A DNA stretch of 25,189 bases from CAZFZT01 sp964523675 (GTDB taxonomy: Bacteria; Planctomycetota; Phycisphaerae; Phycisphaerales; SM1A02): NCBI GenBank assembly GCA_964523675.1, contig CAZFZT010000050.1:1-25189 (forward strand), read 5' to 3'. The notes below the pieces were generated by a model. That model worked only from the letters and a program-made list of their open reading frames with translations. It was not told the DNA's origin and searched no databases. Shown piece by piece: positions 14,005 to 21,892 of this stretch. The translations under genes and the position numbers were made by a program. Position 1 is the stretch's first letter; every line of letters starts with the position of its first letter.

Positions 14005-15090
14005 ATGCGCAACATTCTTGGCCAAACCCGCGCGATCGCCATGCTTCAGGGAGCGCTTCGGTCCGACCGGATTCACCATGCGTGGATTTTCGCCGGGCCT
14101 GCGGGTGTGGGGAAATTCACAACTGCCATTGAGTTTGCGCGGGTCCTGCTTGACCCGGCCGCAGGACCGAACCTCGCGGGAGTGATTGAGGCCGATCCGG
14201 CAGGGGAGACATCCCGGCTGATCGATGCCGGGACCCATCCTGACCTGCATGTGATCCGAAAGGAGCTTGCTCGATATTCAGAGTCGGCTCTCATTCGGAA
14301 CAGAAAGCTCACGAACATCCCTGTCGACGTGTTGCGCGAACACATGATCGGCGGCATGGTTGAGGGCCGCTACATCGATCCCAAAGCGCATGCGACCGCC
14401 GTACGTGGCCACGGCAAAGTATTCATCATCGATGAAGCTGAACTGGTGGATCCGACAGGGCAGAACATCATGCTCAAGACGCTCGAGGAACCGCCTCCGA
14501 GAACGTACATCGTCCTTGTCACCAGCCGGCCCGACCGCCTGTTGCCGACCATTCGGAGCCGATGTTCGCTGGTGAAGTTCACGCCGCTCGACGATGAAGC
14601 GATCGGGGCGTGGATTTCTCAGGCAGATCTTTCAGCAGAGCCGCGCGAGCTGGAGTGGGTCAAATCATTCGCGCAGGGGTCACCGGGTCAGGCAGAACTT
14701 GCCATGACGTACGGCTTCTATCAGTGGCATCAGTCGATCGACACGATGTTGCAATGTGCCAGTCGAGGCGAGTTTCCGGCCGAACTGGGGGAGGCGATGG
14801 CGGCGCTTGTTGAAGACTTCGCCATCGCATGGGTCAAGAACCACAAGAACGCCAGTAAAGACGCTGCAAACAAAGCGGGGGCGCGGCATATGTTCGCCAT
14901 CCTTGCCTCCTATGCGCAAAATCACTTGCGCAGGAATGCCCCAGGAGGTGGCGACGTTTGGATGCAGATCATTGACCTCGTGCGCACCAGCGAGAGCCAG
15001 CTCTTCTCCAACGTCAATCAGAAGATGATCTTTGAAAACCTTGTTGTGCAGTGGACGCGCATTGCGAGACGTCAAGCGGTCGCTGTCTAG
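14005..15090 (+). CDS. holB: DNA polymerase III delta'-like clamp-loader subunit
   Basis: The 361-residue AAA+ protein begins NILGQTRAIAMLQGAL and has a Walker A-like GPAGVGKF (31-38), KVFIIDEAELVDPTGQN (Walker B region), LKTLEEPPPRTYIVLVTS and the LLPTIRSRCSLVKF sensor-1/SRC block, followed by a helical collar domain. This is the delta' (HolB) or DnaX-like clamp-loader family, which places the sliding clamp on DNA. The P-loop has Phe where Thr or Ser normally coordinates Mg, so ATP hydrolysis is doubtful, as for delta'. The zinc-binding cysteines usual before the GxHPD segment are missing here (residues about 50-76). TATCCT (13992-13997) lies 7 nt upstream and AGG abuts the ATG. It converges with the ABC exporter gene, 6 nt apart. 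Confidence 0.88.
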   Translation: MRNILGQTRAIAMLQGALRSDRIHHAWIFAGPAGVGKFTTAIEFARVLLDPAAGPNLAGVIEADPAGETSRLIDAGTHPDLHVIRKELARYSESALIRNRKLTNIPVDVLREHMIGGMVEGRYIDPKAHATAVRGHGKVFIIDEAELVDPTGQNIMLKTLEEPPPRTYIVLVTSRPDRLLPTIRSRCSLVKFTPLDDEAIGAWISQADLSAEPRELEWVKSFAQGSPGQAELAMTYGFYQWHQSIDTMLQCASRGEFPAELGEAMAALVEDFAIAWVKNHKNASKDAANKAGARHMFAILASYAQNHLRRNAPGGGDVWMQIIDLVRTSESQLFSNVNQKMIFENLVVQWTRIARRQAVAV

Positions 15091-15096
15091 GCGAGA

Positions 15097-17250
15097 TCAA
15101 ATCTCGATCGCCTCGTCAGCGAAGAGGTCATCAGCTTCATCATCAAATTCGCCGTTGTCATCGGCGTCGCGCACGGCCTCGCGGGCTGTCCTGGTGGGTG
15201 CGATCTGAAGGCGCACCATCTTCCTATACCTTCCACTGCGCGACATGAGTTCGGCGTGCGTTCCCTCCTCCACGATGCGGCCGCCGTCGAGCACGACAAT
15301 GCGGTCAGCATGGGTGATTGTTGAGAGTCGGTGCGCGATGACGAAACTCGTGCGGCCGCGCATGAGATGCGCGAGCGACTTCTGAATGAGCCGTTCGCTT
15401 TCGGTGTCGAGACTGCTCGTGGCTTCATCGAGAATAAGGATGCGCGGGTCAGCGAGGATGGCACGGGCGATGGCGAGGCGTTGGCGCTGCCCGCCGGAAA
15501 GCCGCACGCCGCGCTCGCCGATGAGCGTGTTGTAGCCGCGCTCCATCTTGGAAATGAACTCATGCGCGTTCGCCAGCCGGGCTGCTTCAATGATGTCTTC
15601 TTCGGTGGCGTCGCGCCGACCGTACCCGATGTTCTCGCCGATGGTGCCGTCAAAAAGGAAGATGTCCTGTTCAACGATGCCCAGCAAGCGACGATAGGAA
15701 TCAACATCGATTTCGCGCAGGTCCATGTCGTCAAGAAAAATTGCGCCGGCACCATTCTCCAATGAGGACTCGGAGCGAACATCAAGCGACTGACCAGTTG
15801 ATTCGGTTGCGGAGACTTTGGGCCGTGCCGAGTCATTCGATTTCTCTTCTTGTTCTCTTGTTCTGGTTCCGCGCGATGCGTGTTGAATATTGGGGTCGTA
15901 GAAGCGCGCAAGCAGGTTGCAGAGCGTCGTTTTGCCGGAGCCGCTGGGCCCCACGAGCGCGATCATCTCCCCCGGAGCGACGTCGAGGTTGATGTTGTTC
16001 AAGATCCGCTCATTGGAGCCGGGATAGGTGAAGTTGACGCCTCGAAACTCGATCCGGCCCTGCACCTGGCTGCGGTCGAGCGTGATGGCGCCCGCCTGCG
16101 CGGGCATTTCGATTGGCTCATCCATCAAGTCAAGCACACGATCGAGCGCGGCAAGTGAGTTCTGAAACTGCGTTGCGCTTGCGGCCAGAGTTGCAAGGGG
16201 GTTCAAGAGCATCGCCAGATAGGCCAGAAACATGACGAGTTCGCCGATCGTGAGCGCTCCACTGAGGACGCGCAGGCCGCCGTACCAGAGCAGCGCAGCC
16301 GAGGCGAGCGGAATGAGAACCGCCCATGCAATGTCGATGCCGCGAGCCCACCACCAGGCGAGGATTTCCTGGCGGATCATGAAATGGTTGTTGCGCGTGA
16401 AGCGGTTTGCTTCGCTTTGTTGCCGGCCAAAGCCGCGCACGACGCGCATCCCGCCGAATGCCTCGGTGGCGTGGCTGTCGATGTCCGTGCGCGTGGCGCG
16501 GATGTCGCGGTACATTGGCCTGATCTTTGCGATCCATGTCCGGTGCGTGACATACACGATCGGTATGAGAATGAGCGACCCGAGCAGCAGCTTCCAGTCC
16601 ACCGCCGCCAGGATGATCAATGCGCCAAGAAGCGTGATGATCGCCTTCCAGGGGTTGTAGAGCATTCCGAAGATGAGTTCAGCAACGCCGCCGGCATCCT
16701 CGCGCAGGATGCTGGCGACGCCGCCGGAACGCAGCGCCTGAATCCGGTGCAGCGGAAGCCGCACAGCATGTTCGAAGACGCGCTTGCGGATGCCTGATTG
16801 CAGCCGCTTCGTGATGCGCGTGGCCTGCCAGCGGCTCCACATGCCGAGGATCAAAGCCGCGATTGATATGGCAATGATGGCAATCGCAATGATCGACAGC
16901 AGCAGACGCGGATCATCCGGAAGCGTGATGCGCTGTGCGAGCGGAAGCGACAGTTCGTTCGCTCCCAGAACGTTATCGATAACGATCTTGATGGCGTATG
17001 GCGGGATGAGACCAAGAACGGTCGATACTGACAGCATCACCATCGCGATGGCGACGGTCTTGCGATGGCCGCGCAGCATTCCGATGAACGCGGCGAGTAG
17101 ATCAGTGAACGTGCGATTTCCCTTGCCGCGCCCGCTTCTGTTCTTTGCATGGGCCTGTGCAGTGCGGCGAGAGCCCTCCGTTCTGTGAGCGGCAAGATCG
17201 CGCCGGTATTGCTGAAATCGGCTGCGGCTCGTTTTGGGGCGAAAGGCCAT
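15097..17250 (-). CDS. ABC exporter, fused transmembrane and ATPase domains
   Basis: The 717-residue half-transporter has a basic N-terminal tail (1-45), six transmembrane helices (about 60-350), and a nucleotide-binding domain with Walker A GPSGSGKT (434-441), Q-loop GIVEQDIFLF, signature LSGGQRQRLAIARA, Walker B ILILDEATSSLD and H-loop IAHRLS. The architecture is that of MsbA/LmrA-type homodimeric exporters of lipids or hydrophobic compounds. A low-complexity hydrophilic insertion of about 46 residues (about 454-499) sits between the Walker A helix and the GAIFLDDMDLREID strand, where most homologues have only a few residues. The C-terminus is an acidic tail rich in Asp and Glu. No Shine-Dalgarno sequence precedes the ATG; TATGAT (17263-17268) lies 12 nt upstream. 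Confidence 0.93.
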   Translation of the reverse strand: MAFRPKTSRSRFQQYRRDLAAHRTEGSRRTAQAHAKNRSGRGKGNRTFTDLLAAFIGMLRGHRKTVAIAMVMLSVSTVLGLIPPYAIKIVIDNVLGANELSLPLAQRITLPDDPRLLLSIIAIAIIAISIAALILGMWSRWQATRITKRLQSGIRKRVFEHAVRLPLHRIQALRSGGVASILREDAGGVAELIFGMLYNPWKAIITLLGALIILAAVDWKLLLGSLILIPIVYVTHRTWIAKIRPMYRDIRATRTDIDSHATEAFGGMRVVRGFGRQQSEANRFTRNNHFMIRQEILAWWWARGIDIAWAVLIPLASAALLWYGGLRVLSGALTIGELVMFLAYLAMLLNPLATLAASATQFQNSLAALDRVLDLMDEPIEMPAQAGAITLDRSQVQGRIEFRGVNFTYPGSNERILNNINLDVAPGEMIALVGPSGSGKTTLCNLLARFYDPNIQHASRGTRTREQEEKSNDSARPKVSATESTGQSLDVRSESSLENGAGAIFLDDMDLREIDVDSYRRLLGIVEQDIFLFDGTIGENIGYGRRDATEEDIIEAARLANAHEFISKMERGYNTLIGERGVRLSGGQRQRLAIARAILADPRILILDEATSSLDTESERLIQKSLAHLMRGRTSFVIAHRLSTITHADRIVVLDGGRIVEEGTHAELMSRSGRYRKMVRLQIAPTRTAREAVRDADDNGEFDDEADDLFADEAIEI

Positions 17251-17391
17251 GCGTTCGATGCGATCATAGCGCGATCGCAGTTACGACAGGCAATGAGAGG
17301 CACGCCGACGCCTGCTTCGCTGGAATCATGCACCTGCCGTGACGATTCGCAAGCGCGATTCTCGCCATGGTTGAACGGTTTGCGCTCGAGA

Positions 17392-18693
17392 TCAGGCGCG
17401 CGGCTCGTCGATCGCGGTGAAACGAACAACTGCAGTTGACGGGAGCACCGGATAGGGCAGGCGGCAGCGAAACGCTTTGAATTCATCGGGATTCCAGCCG
17501 ACGGTGGTCATCGCGTCATGTACCAAATGCGCGTACGACGGGAACTCCTGCGCGAACGCTGCATCCGCGCCCGTTCCAAGTTCGCTCACCGTTTCGTAGC
17601 AGGGGAGGCGATCCGCATCATCGTGCGCGATGACATCATCACCGGTGCGCAAATCCCCGAACAATCGCAGATCGGGCGCGCTGAGGTTCAGGTCGCGGTG
17701 GATGAAGATGTCGTGATAGACCACTTCGACGGGAATTCGCACGCGCAATCGAGCCAGGAGCGTTCGGGCGCCGTCTTGCTCTTGTGTGTACGCAATGTTC
17801 CGCCAGACATCGCCGGAGAAATAGGTCGCAGCCGAATCGTTTCCGATTTCGTCGCTGACCGCTTCGATGTAATGGAGATTGGAAGGCGTGTGGATGGTTC
17901 TGAATGCGCCGCCCGAGAATGTTGAGTACTTGGCGATCATCGATGCGCCGTAGCGGTCATGATCTTCGGGTATCAGCGGTTGCACTTCATGCGATCCGAC
18001 AATCCTCTTGTCGGAAGCCACGGTCCTTCCGAAGACAATCCAGCGTGCATCGCGTCGAAAGCGGCGCAGGTGGACATGGCCCGCAACGGTGATGCCGTCG
18101 GTCGTTCCGGGCACTCTGCCTGCCTTGAAGATCATCAGACTGATCGTCGCCTTGGCCTGCATGCCCCAGATGTGCGACTGCGCGCGAAAGGCGTCACGTT
18201 GATGCTGCTGTGCTTGATGGGCTGCGGCCGCCTCGCCATGCAGGGAGCCGACCATCGCATCAAACGTTGCCCGGTCGCCAGCATGGAGTTCAACGATCTG
18301 CTCAAATCGCTTCAACGCCTTGAGGAGCCGTTCGATGTTGTCCGGCGTCGCGCCAGCTTTCTTTGCGGCGTCGCAGAAGCGCCGCATTGCCGCTGGCTTG
18401 GGTAAGTGAGCGGCCACCTGCAGCGGATCTTCTGTCGTGGCGAACTTCTGGACCTGCCAACTGAGCTTGCTGTTGATGCCCAGCGCCCGCTGGACATCCG
18501 TGGCGGTATATGTGGACCGAAGCGATTCCACGGAGGCCAGGACATCCCCGAGCACCCGCCGCAGATGCCGAAGCACCTCGCGTGCTTGCTCCTCAAAGGG
18601 GGCAGGTCGTCCGCTTCGCGACTTTATGATTTCAACAGACACCGATGCGTCCTCTCCTTTCACATGCCATCGTACCCTGTCAGCAATCTTCAC
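17392..18693 (-). CDS. Conserved-looking protein of unknown function
   Basis: The 433-residue protein starts at a GTG (18693) with a weak GGAAG upstream. I do not recognise a family. Residues 35-70 are a charged helix; about 62-95 contain TATDVQRALGINSKLSWQV, which looks like a helix-turn-helix, followed by AAHLPKPAAMRRFCDAAKKAG and a helical ERLLKALKRFEQIV. The second half (200-433) is beta-rich and aromatic, with GHVHLRRF, YSTFSGGAF and VVYHDIFIH. No signal peptide or transmembrane helix is seen, so it is probably cytoplasmic. One reading is a DNA-binding regulator with a large sensor domain, but this is inference. It is upstream of the ABC exporter on the same strand (141-bp gap) and divergent from the dockerin gene. 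Confidence 0.7.
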   Translation of the reverse strand: MKIADRVRWHVKGEDASVSVEIIKSRSGRPAPFEEQAREVLRHLRRVLGDVLASVESLRSTYTATDVQRALGINSKLSWQVQKFATTEDPLQVAAHLPKPAAMRRFCDAAKKAGATPDNIERLLKALKRFEQIVELHAGDRATFDAMVGSLHGEAAAAHQAQQHQRDAFRAQSHIWGMQAKATISLMIFKAGRVPGTTDGITVAGHVHLRRFRRDARWIVFGRTVASDKRIVGSHEVQPLIPEDHDRYGASMIAKYSTFSGGAFRTIHTPSNLHYIEAVSDEIGNDSAATYFSGDVWRNIAYTQEQDGARTLLARLRVRIPVEVVYHDIFIHRDLNLSAPDLRLFGDLRTGDDVIAHDDADRLPCYETVSELGTGADAAFAQEFPSYAHLVHDAMTTVGWNPDEFKAFRCRLPYPVLPSTAVVRFTAIDEPRA

Positions 18694-18727
18694 GGGCTAA
18701 ATTCTTCCAAAAGTTTTACCAGAAAAT

Positions 18728-18755
18728 TTGCGGCGGGCAGCGCTCAGGGTATACT
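18728..18755 (+). promoter_or_regulatory. Sigma-70-like promoter of the dockerin protein gene
   Basis: TTGCGG (18728-18733), a 16-nt spacer and TATACT (18750-18755) lie 71 nt before the ATG at 18827. The -10 matches the consensus at five of six positions. Confidence 0.5.
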
Positions 18756-18826
18756 CGTAGGAGAAGAAGCGGCGGTTGCGCCCATCCGATCCGCTCAATG
18801 AGGTTTAGAAATAGAGGAGGAAGCAA

Positions 18827-20362
18827 ATGACTCGATCTCACACGCACGGGGTTTCAGCTGCAGCTGCCCTCTGCTGTGTTCTGTTCAGTGCCGGTACCGC
18901 AGTTGCGGGAGAGGATGTCGCCACCACAACCATGGTGAGTATCGGAACAGGCGGCATTCTGCCTGAATGCGCCACTATAGAAACCCATTGTTACAGCGTG
19001 CATCCGGACATCACGCCCGACGGGAGATATGCCGTCTACGCCAGCGTGGTGCAGAACCTCGTGTCCGGGCCACAGACGCCAACACCGATCCCGCAGATCA
19101 TGCGCCACGATCGCCTTACCTGTACGACGGTTCGTGTATCCGAAACAGCAACCGGGCAGCCGGCCGACAAGCCATGCGAGTTCCCGAGCATTTCTGAAGA
19201 CGGTCAGGTGATTGCCTTCAGGAGCCGTGCAGCGAATCTCGCGCCGGGTGTACCGAACCTCGTTGATCAGGTCTATGTCTACGACTTTGCGACAGACGCT
19301 CCGGTGCTTATCAGCAAGTCCGCCGCTGGCGTTGCAGGCAACGCGTCATGTGGTGGGCCGATCATCTCTGCGGACGCGCGATGGGTGCTCTTTCAGAGCG
19401 ACGCGTCGAATCTGGTGCCGGGCGACACCAATGGTCAGCCGGACATCTTTCTTTACGACCGTCAGACGGCCGCGCTGCAACGTGTAAACACGAACGCGGC
19501 AGGCGAGCAGGCCAATGGTGCAACGCGCAGGCAGCACATGTCGCCCAGCGGTCGGTTCATCACATTCGATTCCACCGCGACGAACCTTGTTCCCTCGGCG
19601 CCGGCAGTCGGGCCACAGGCGTATCTGCTCGATCGAGATTCTGACAACAACGGCATCTTTGATGAGCCGGGCGGTACATCGATTTCACTCGTCAGCGTCA
19701 ACAGCGCGGGCGAGGCCGCTAACGGCCTCGTCTTCTGGCCCTTTGTTTCTGACGACGGCTCGCTGGTGGCCTTCTGGACGACGGCTTCAAATCTCGTGGA
19801 CGGTGACACGAATGGTGTCGGCGACATCTTCGTTCACAATCGCGCGACCGGCATCACGACGCGCGAGAGCGTCGGACCGAACGGCGAGCAGACGTCTGCT
19901 GCATCGTACTTCCCAATGCACTTCTCAGCTGACAACCGTTACCTGACCTTTCACAGTCCAGCGCACGAACTTGTTGAAGGCGGCCATAATGGCGCTACCC
20001 ATATCTTCCGCCGCGACCTGCTGCTCGGTGAGAACATCATCATCTCGAGGAATTTCGAGGGCGATCTCGCAGACGCGTCGAGCGAAGTCGGCGTGCCCAG
20101 CGCGTCTGGCCAGACCGTCATCTTCACGAGCGCCGGATACAACATGATCCCAGGCGGCACCAGCAATCCCGACTGGGTCAACGTCTATGTGCGATCGCTT
20201 AGACCAGCCGACCTCACGGGGGATGGTGCGGTTGGTGTCGCTGATCTGCTCCTGCTGCTCTCGGCTTGGGGCGACTCTGCGTGCTCAATGGCGGATCTGA
20301 ATCAGGATGGAGCGATCGGCGTGGCTGATCTGCTGCTGTTGCTGGCTGATTGGGGTTCGTAG
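18827..20362 (+). CDS. Secreted beta-propeller protein with C-terminal GC-type dockerin
   Basis: The 511-residue protein has a signal peptide (about 1-27, AAAALCCVLFSAGTAVAG). Seven repeats of a PD40/TolB-like type follow, each with a [IV][ST]xDxRxxxF element and an SNLVPGDTNG-like turn, for example ISADARWVLFQS and VSDDGSLVAFWT; this predicts a seven-bladed propeller. The C-terminus (462-511) holds two EF-hand-like loops, DLTGDGAVGVAD and DLNQDGAIGVAD, each followed by LLLLL and a WG, the planctomycete GC-type dockerin. Such domains bind Ca2+ and are thought to anchor secreted proteins; the anchor is unknown. AGAGGAGGAAGC lies just before the ATG. The next gene has the same 12-base element. 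Substrate or function is not evident. Confidence 0.88.
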   Translation: MTRSHTHGVSAAAALCCVLFSAGTAVAGEDVATTTMVSIGTGGILPECATIETHCYSVHPDITPDGRYAVYASVVQNLVSGPQTPTPIPQIMRHDRLTCTTVRVSETATGQPADKPCEFPSISEDGQVIAFRSRAANLAPGVPNLVDQVYVYDFATDAPVLISKSAAGVAGNASCGGPIISADARWVLFQSDASNLVPGDTNGQPDIFLYDRQTAALQRVNTNAAGEQANGATRRQHMSPSGRFITFDSTATNLVPSAPAVGPQAYLLDRDSDNNGIFDEPGGTSISLVSVNSAGEAANGLVFWPFVSDDGSLVAFWTTASNLVDGDTNGVGDIFVHNRATGITTRESVGPNGEQTSAASYFPMHFSADNRYLTFHSPAHELVEGGHNGATHIFRRDLLLGENIIISRNFEGDLADASSEVGVPSASGQTVIFTSAGYNMIPGGTSNPDWVNVYVRSLRPADLTGDGAVGVADLLLLLSAWGDSACSMADLNQDGAIGVADLLLLLADWGS

Positions 20363-20374
20363 TCTTTACCTGTA

Positions 20375-20396
20375 CGTGCGGCGATGATCGCTGCAC
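20375..20396 (+). other. Hairpin between the dockerin and PEP-CTERM-like genes
   Basis: GTGCGGCGAT (20376-20385) and ATCGCTGCAC (20387-20396) are inverted repeats with one G-T wobble; sterically they form about an 8-bp stem with a 5-nt loop. No T-run follows, so it may be an mRNA-stabilising or processing structure instead of a terminator. Confidence 0.3.
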
Positions 20397-20423
20397 ACCT
20401 TACGAAAGAGGAGGAAGCGTTCT

Positions 20424-21023
20424 ATGAAAAAGATGCACTTGTTCAGTTACGGCGCAGCCGCGGCACTGCTGGCGATCGCCTCACATGCCCATGCTGATGT
20501 GTACAACCCGGCACTTGATTACACCATCGGTCTCAACGACGGCGACACGTTCTTCGTCACCGCAGCGCCGGTCACGTTCAACGTCGTGGTTCCTGACACC
20601 GGCGGCACCGTGGTTGGTTTCAGCTTCATCGGGACATTTTTCGTCAACCCGCAAGCGTTTCCCGGCACGCCGGGCCAGACGCAGTTGACGATCACCGCGC
20701 CCGACTCGAGCACATATGTCATCGGCGGCAATCCGCCGTCGGGTGCTGCCTGGGATTTCCAGAGTTTCAACCTCTCCAACAACGTCACCTACCACCACGG
20801 GCTTGGTGGTGACGCCTGGGCCGGTGACGGCCTGCCAGACTTCAATTTGCCTGATGTCGCAGCTGCGGGAACCTGGGAGTTCAGCTTTCTGCGGGTAGGC
20901 GGGCTGCCGGCGACCCTCGAATGGACTGATGTCGCAATCACGCTGCATTCAGTGCCCGCCCCCGGTACGCTTGCGCTCTTAGGATTTGGCCTCTTCGCGC
21001 CACGCCGTCGGCGCGGCGCCTGA
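20424..21023 (+). CDS. PEP-CTERM-like exported protein
   Basis: The 199-residue protein has a signal peptide (MKKMHLFSYG, then AAAALLAIASHAHA). The middle is a beta-sandwich-like domain with GDTFFVTAAPVTFNVVVPD and GTWEFSFLRVGG, the latter recalling the convertase-P-like fold. The tail VPAPGTLALLGFGLF then APRRRRGA is a PEP-CTERM variant: a VPxPG motif, a transmembrane stretch and an arginine cluster, read by an exosortase/archaeosortase system that anchors proteins at the surface. The GAGGAGGAAGC ribosome site is shared with the upstream dockerin gene, 61 bp away. A strong terminator follows. It could be a small surface or matrix protein; its specific role is unknown. No exosortase gene is in the window. 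Confidence 0.82.
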   Translation: MKKMHLFSYGAAAALLAIASHAHADVYNPALDYTIGLNDGDTFFVTAAPVTFNVVVPDTGGTVVGFSFIGTFFVNPQAFPGTPGQTQLTITAPDSSTYVIGGNPPSGAAWDFQSFNLSNNVTYHHGLGGDAWAGDGLPDFNLPDVAAAGTWEFSFLRVGGLPATLEWTDVAITLHSVPAPGTLALLGFGLFAPRRRRGA

Positions 21024-21055
21024 CTCGGCATTTGTTTCTTTGATCGCTTCACGAC

Positions 21056-21085
21056 ACGCCAACGGCACATTGCCGTTGGCGTTTT
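21056..21085 (+). terminator. Rho-independent terminator after the PEP-CTERM-like gene
   Basis: A perfect stem CGCCAACGGC / GCCGTTGGCG with loop ACATT, extendable by one A-T pair, is followed by TTTTCTCGTT. It lies 33 bp after the stop codon of the plus-strand gene and before the end of the convergent nuoI gene. Confidence 0.88.
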
Positions 21086-21124
21086 CTCGTTCGCACTTCG
21101 TTTTTGGATGGGAGATGAACCGCT

Positions 21125-21688
21125 TTACATCGGCTTCTCGCCGATCGTCTTGTCGTAGACCTCCAGCAGCTTTGTCTTGTCGAAGATCATCTCATTACGC
21201 GATAGACCGACGACTTCGTAGAGTGGCGTCAGTTCAATCGCGTCCACTGGACATGCCTCTTCGCACATGCCGCAGTAGATGCAGCGCAGCTCATCAATGT
21301 CAAATTGCTTCGGGTACTTCTCGCGGTCATCCCATGGCGACTCTTCCGCGACGATATGAATGCAGTCGGCGGGGCAGGCCGTAGCGCACATAAAGCAGGC
21401 GACGCAGCGCACCCGACCGTCCTCATCGCGGTTGAGCCGGTGCACGCCACGGAAATTCGGCCGGTGCTGGCCGCCCTCCAGCACATCGCGGTCATCACGC
21501 TTCTCATCCGGGTACTCGACCACCCAGATGTTCTTCTTGTTCTTACCCGGCCGGGCAGCGACGGTGTTCTCGAAGACATGTCGCAGCGTCGTGCCCAGCC
21601 CCTTGAAGATGGCCGGGACGAAGAGGGCTTCGCCGCGCGTGATCGGCTTGGGTGTGACGTCGGTAATCTGTGAATCTGGAATCGCCAT
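21125..21688 (-). CDS. nuoI: NADH-quinone oxidoreductase subunit I-like ferredoxin protein
   Basis: The 187-residue protein carries two [4Fe-4S] motifs, CVACFMCATACP (C95, C98, C101, C105) and CIYCGMCEEACP (C136, C139, C142, C146), with the NuoI context RFRGVHRLNRDEDGRVRC-like (here FRGVHRLNRDEDGR) and VDAIELTPLYE. NuoI carries electrons in the peripheral arm of complex I. Its N-terminus (ITRGEALFVPAIFKGLGTTLRHVF) is the usual membrane-facing helix. No other nuo gene is in the window, so either the cluster is split or it continues elsewhere. No Shine-Dalgarno sequence is visible; TATCAT (21698-21703) lies 9 nt upstream, fitting a near-leaderless transcript. It converges on the PEP-CTERM-like gene and diverges from the atp operon. 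Confidence 0.93.
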   Translation of the reverse strand: MAIPDSQITDVTPKPITRGEALFVPAIFKGLGTTLRHVFENTVAARPGKNKKNIWVVEYPDEKRDDRDVLEGGQHRPNFRGVHRLNRDEDGRVRCVACFMCATACPADCIHIVAEESPWDDREKYPKQFDIDELRCIYCGMCEEACPVDAIELTPLYEVVGLSRNEMIFDKTKLLEVYDKTIGEKPM

Positions 21689-21797
21689 GACTTGGAGATG
21701 ATACGGCTTTGACTGTGCGGGCGCAGGAGCTTGAAAGTCGGATCGGCCAACCTCGCGTCAAACCGGCTGATAGACGAATAGTGCCTGCCAAAGGGCA

Positions 21798-21826
21798 TTG
21801 CCACAGGCGGGCTTCGGCTCTATAGT
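21798..21826 (+). promoter_or_regulatory. Promoter of the ATP synthase operon
   Basis: TTGCCA (21798-21803), exactly 17 nt, then TATAGT (21821-21826) form a good sigma-70-like promoter reading into atpZ. A 10-bp palindrome AGTCCGGACT (21824-21833) overlaps the -10 and expected start site, a typical position for a repressor site. A second -10-like TATAAA (21879-21884) lies 8 nt before atpZ. Confidence 0.6.
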
Positions 21827-21892
21827 CCGGACTCTGCGAAATTTTTCACAATGTACACGATGTTCGCCAAATCCCTGCTATAAATCCAGCCC

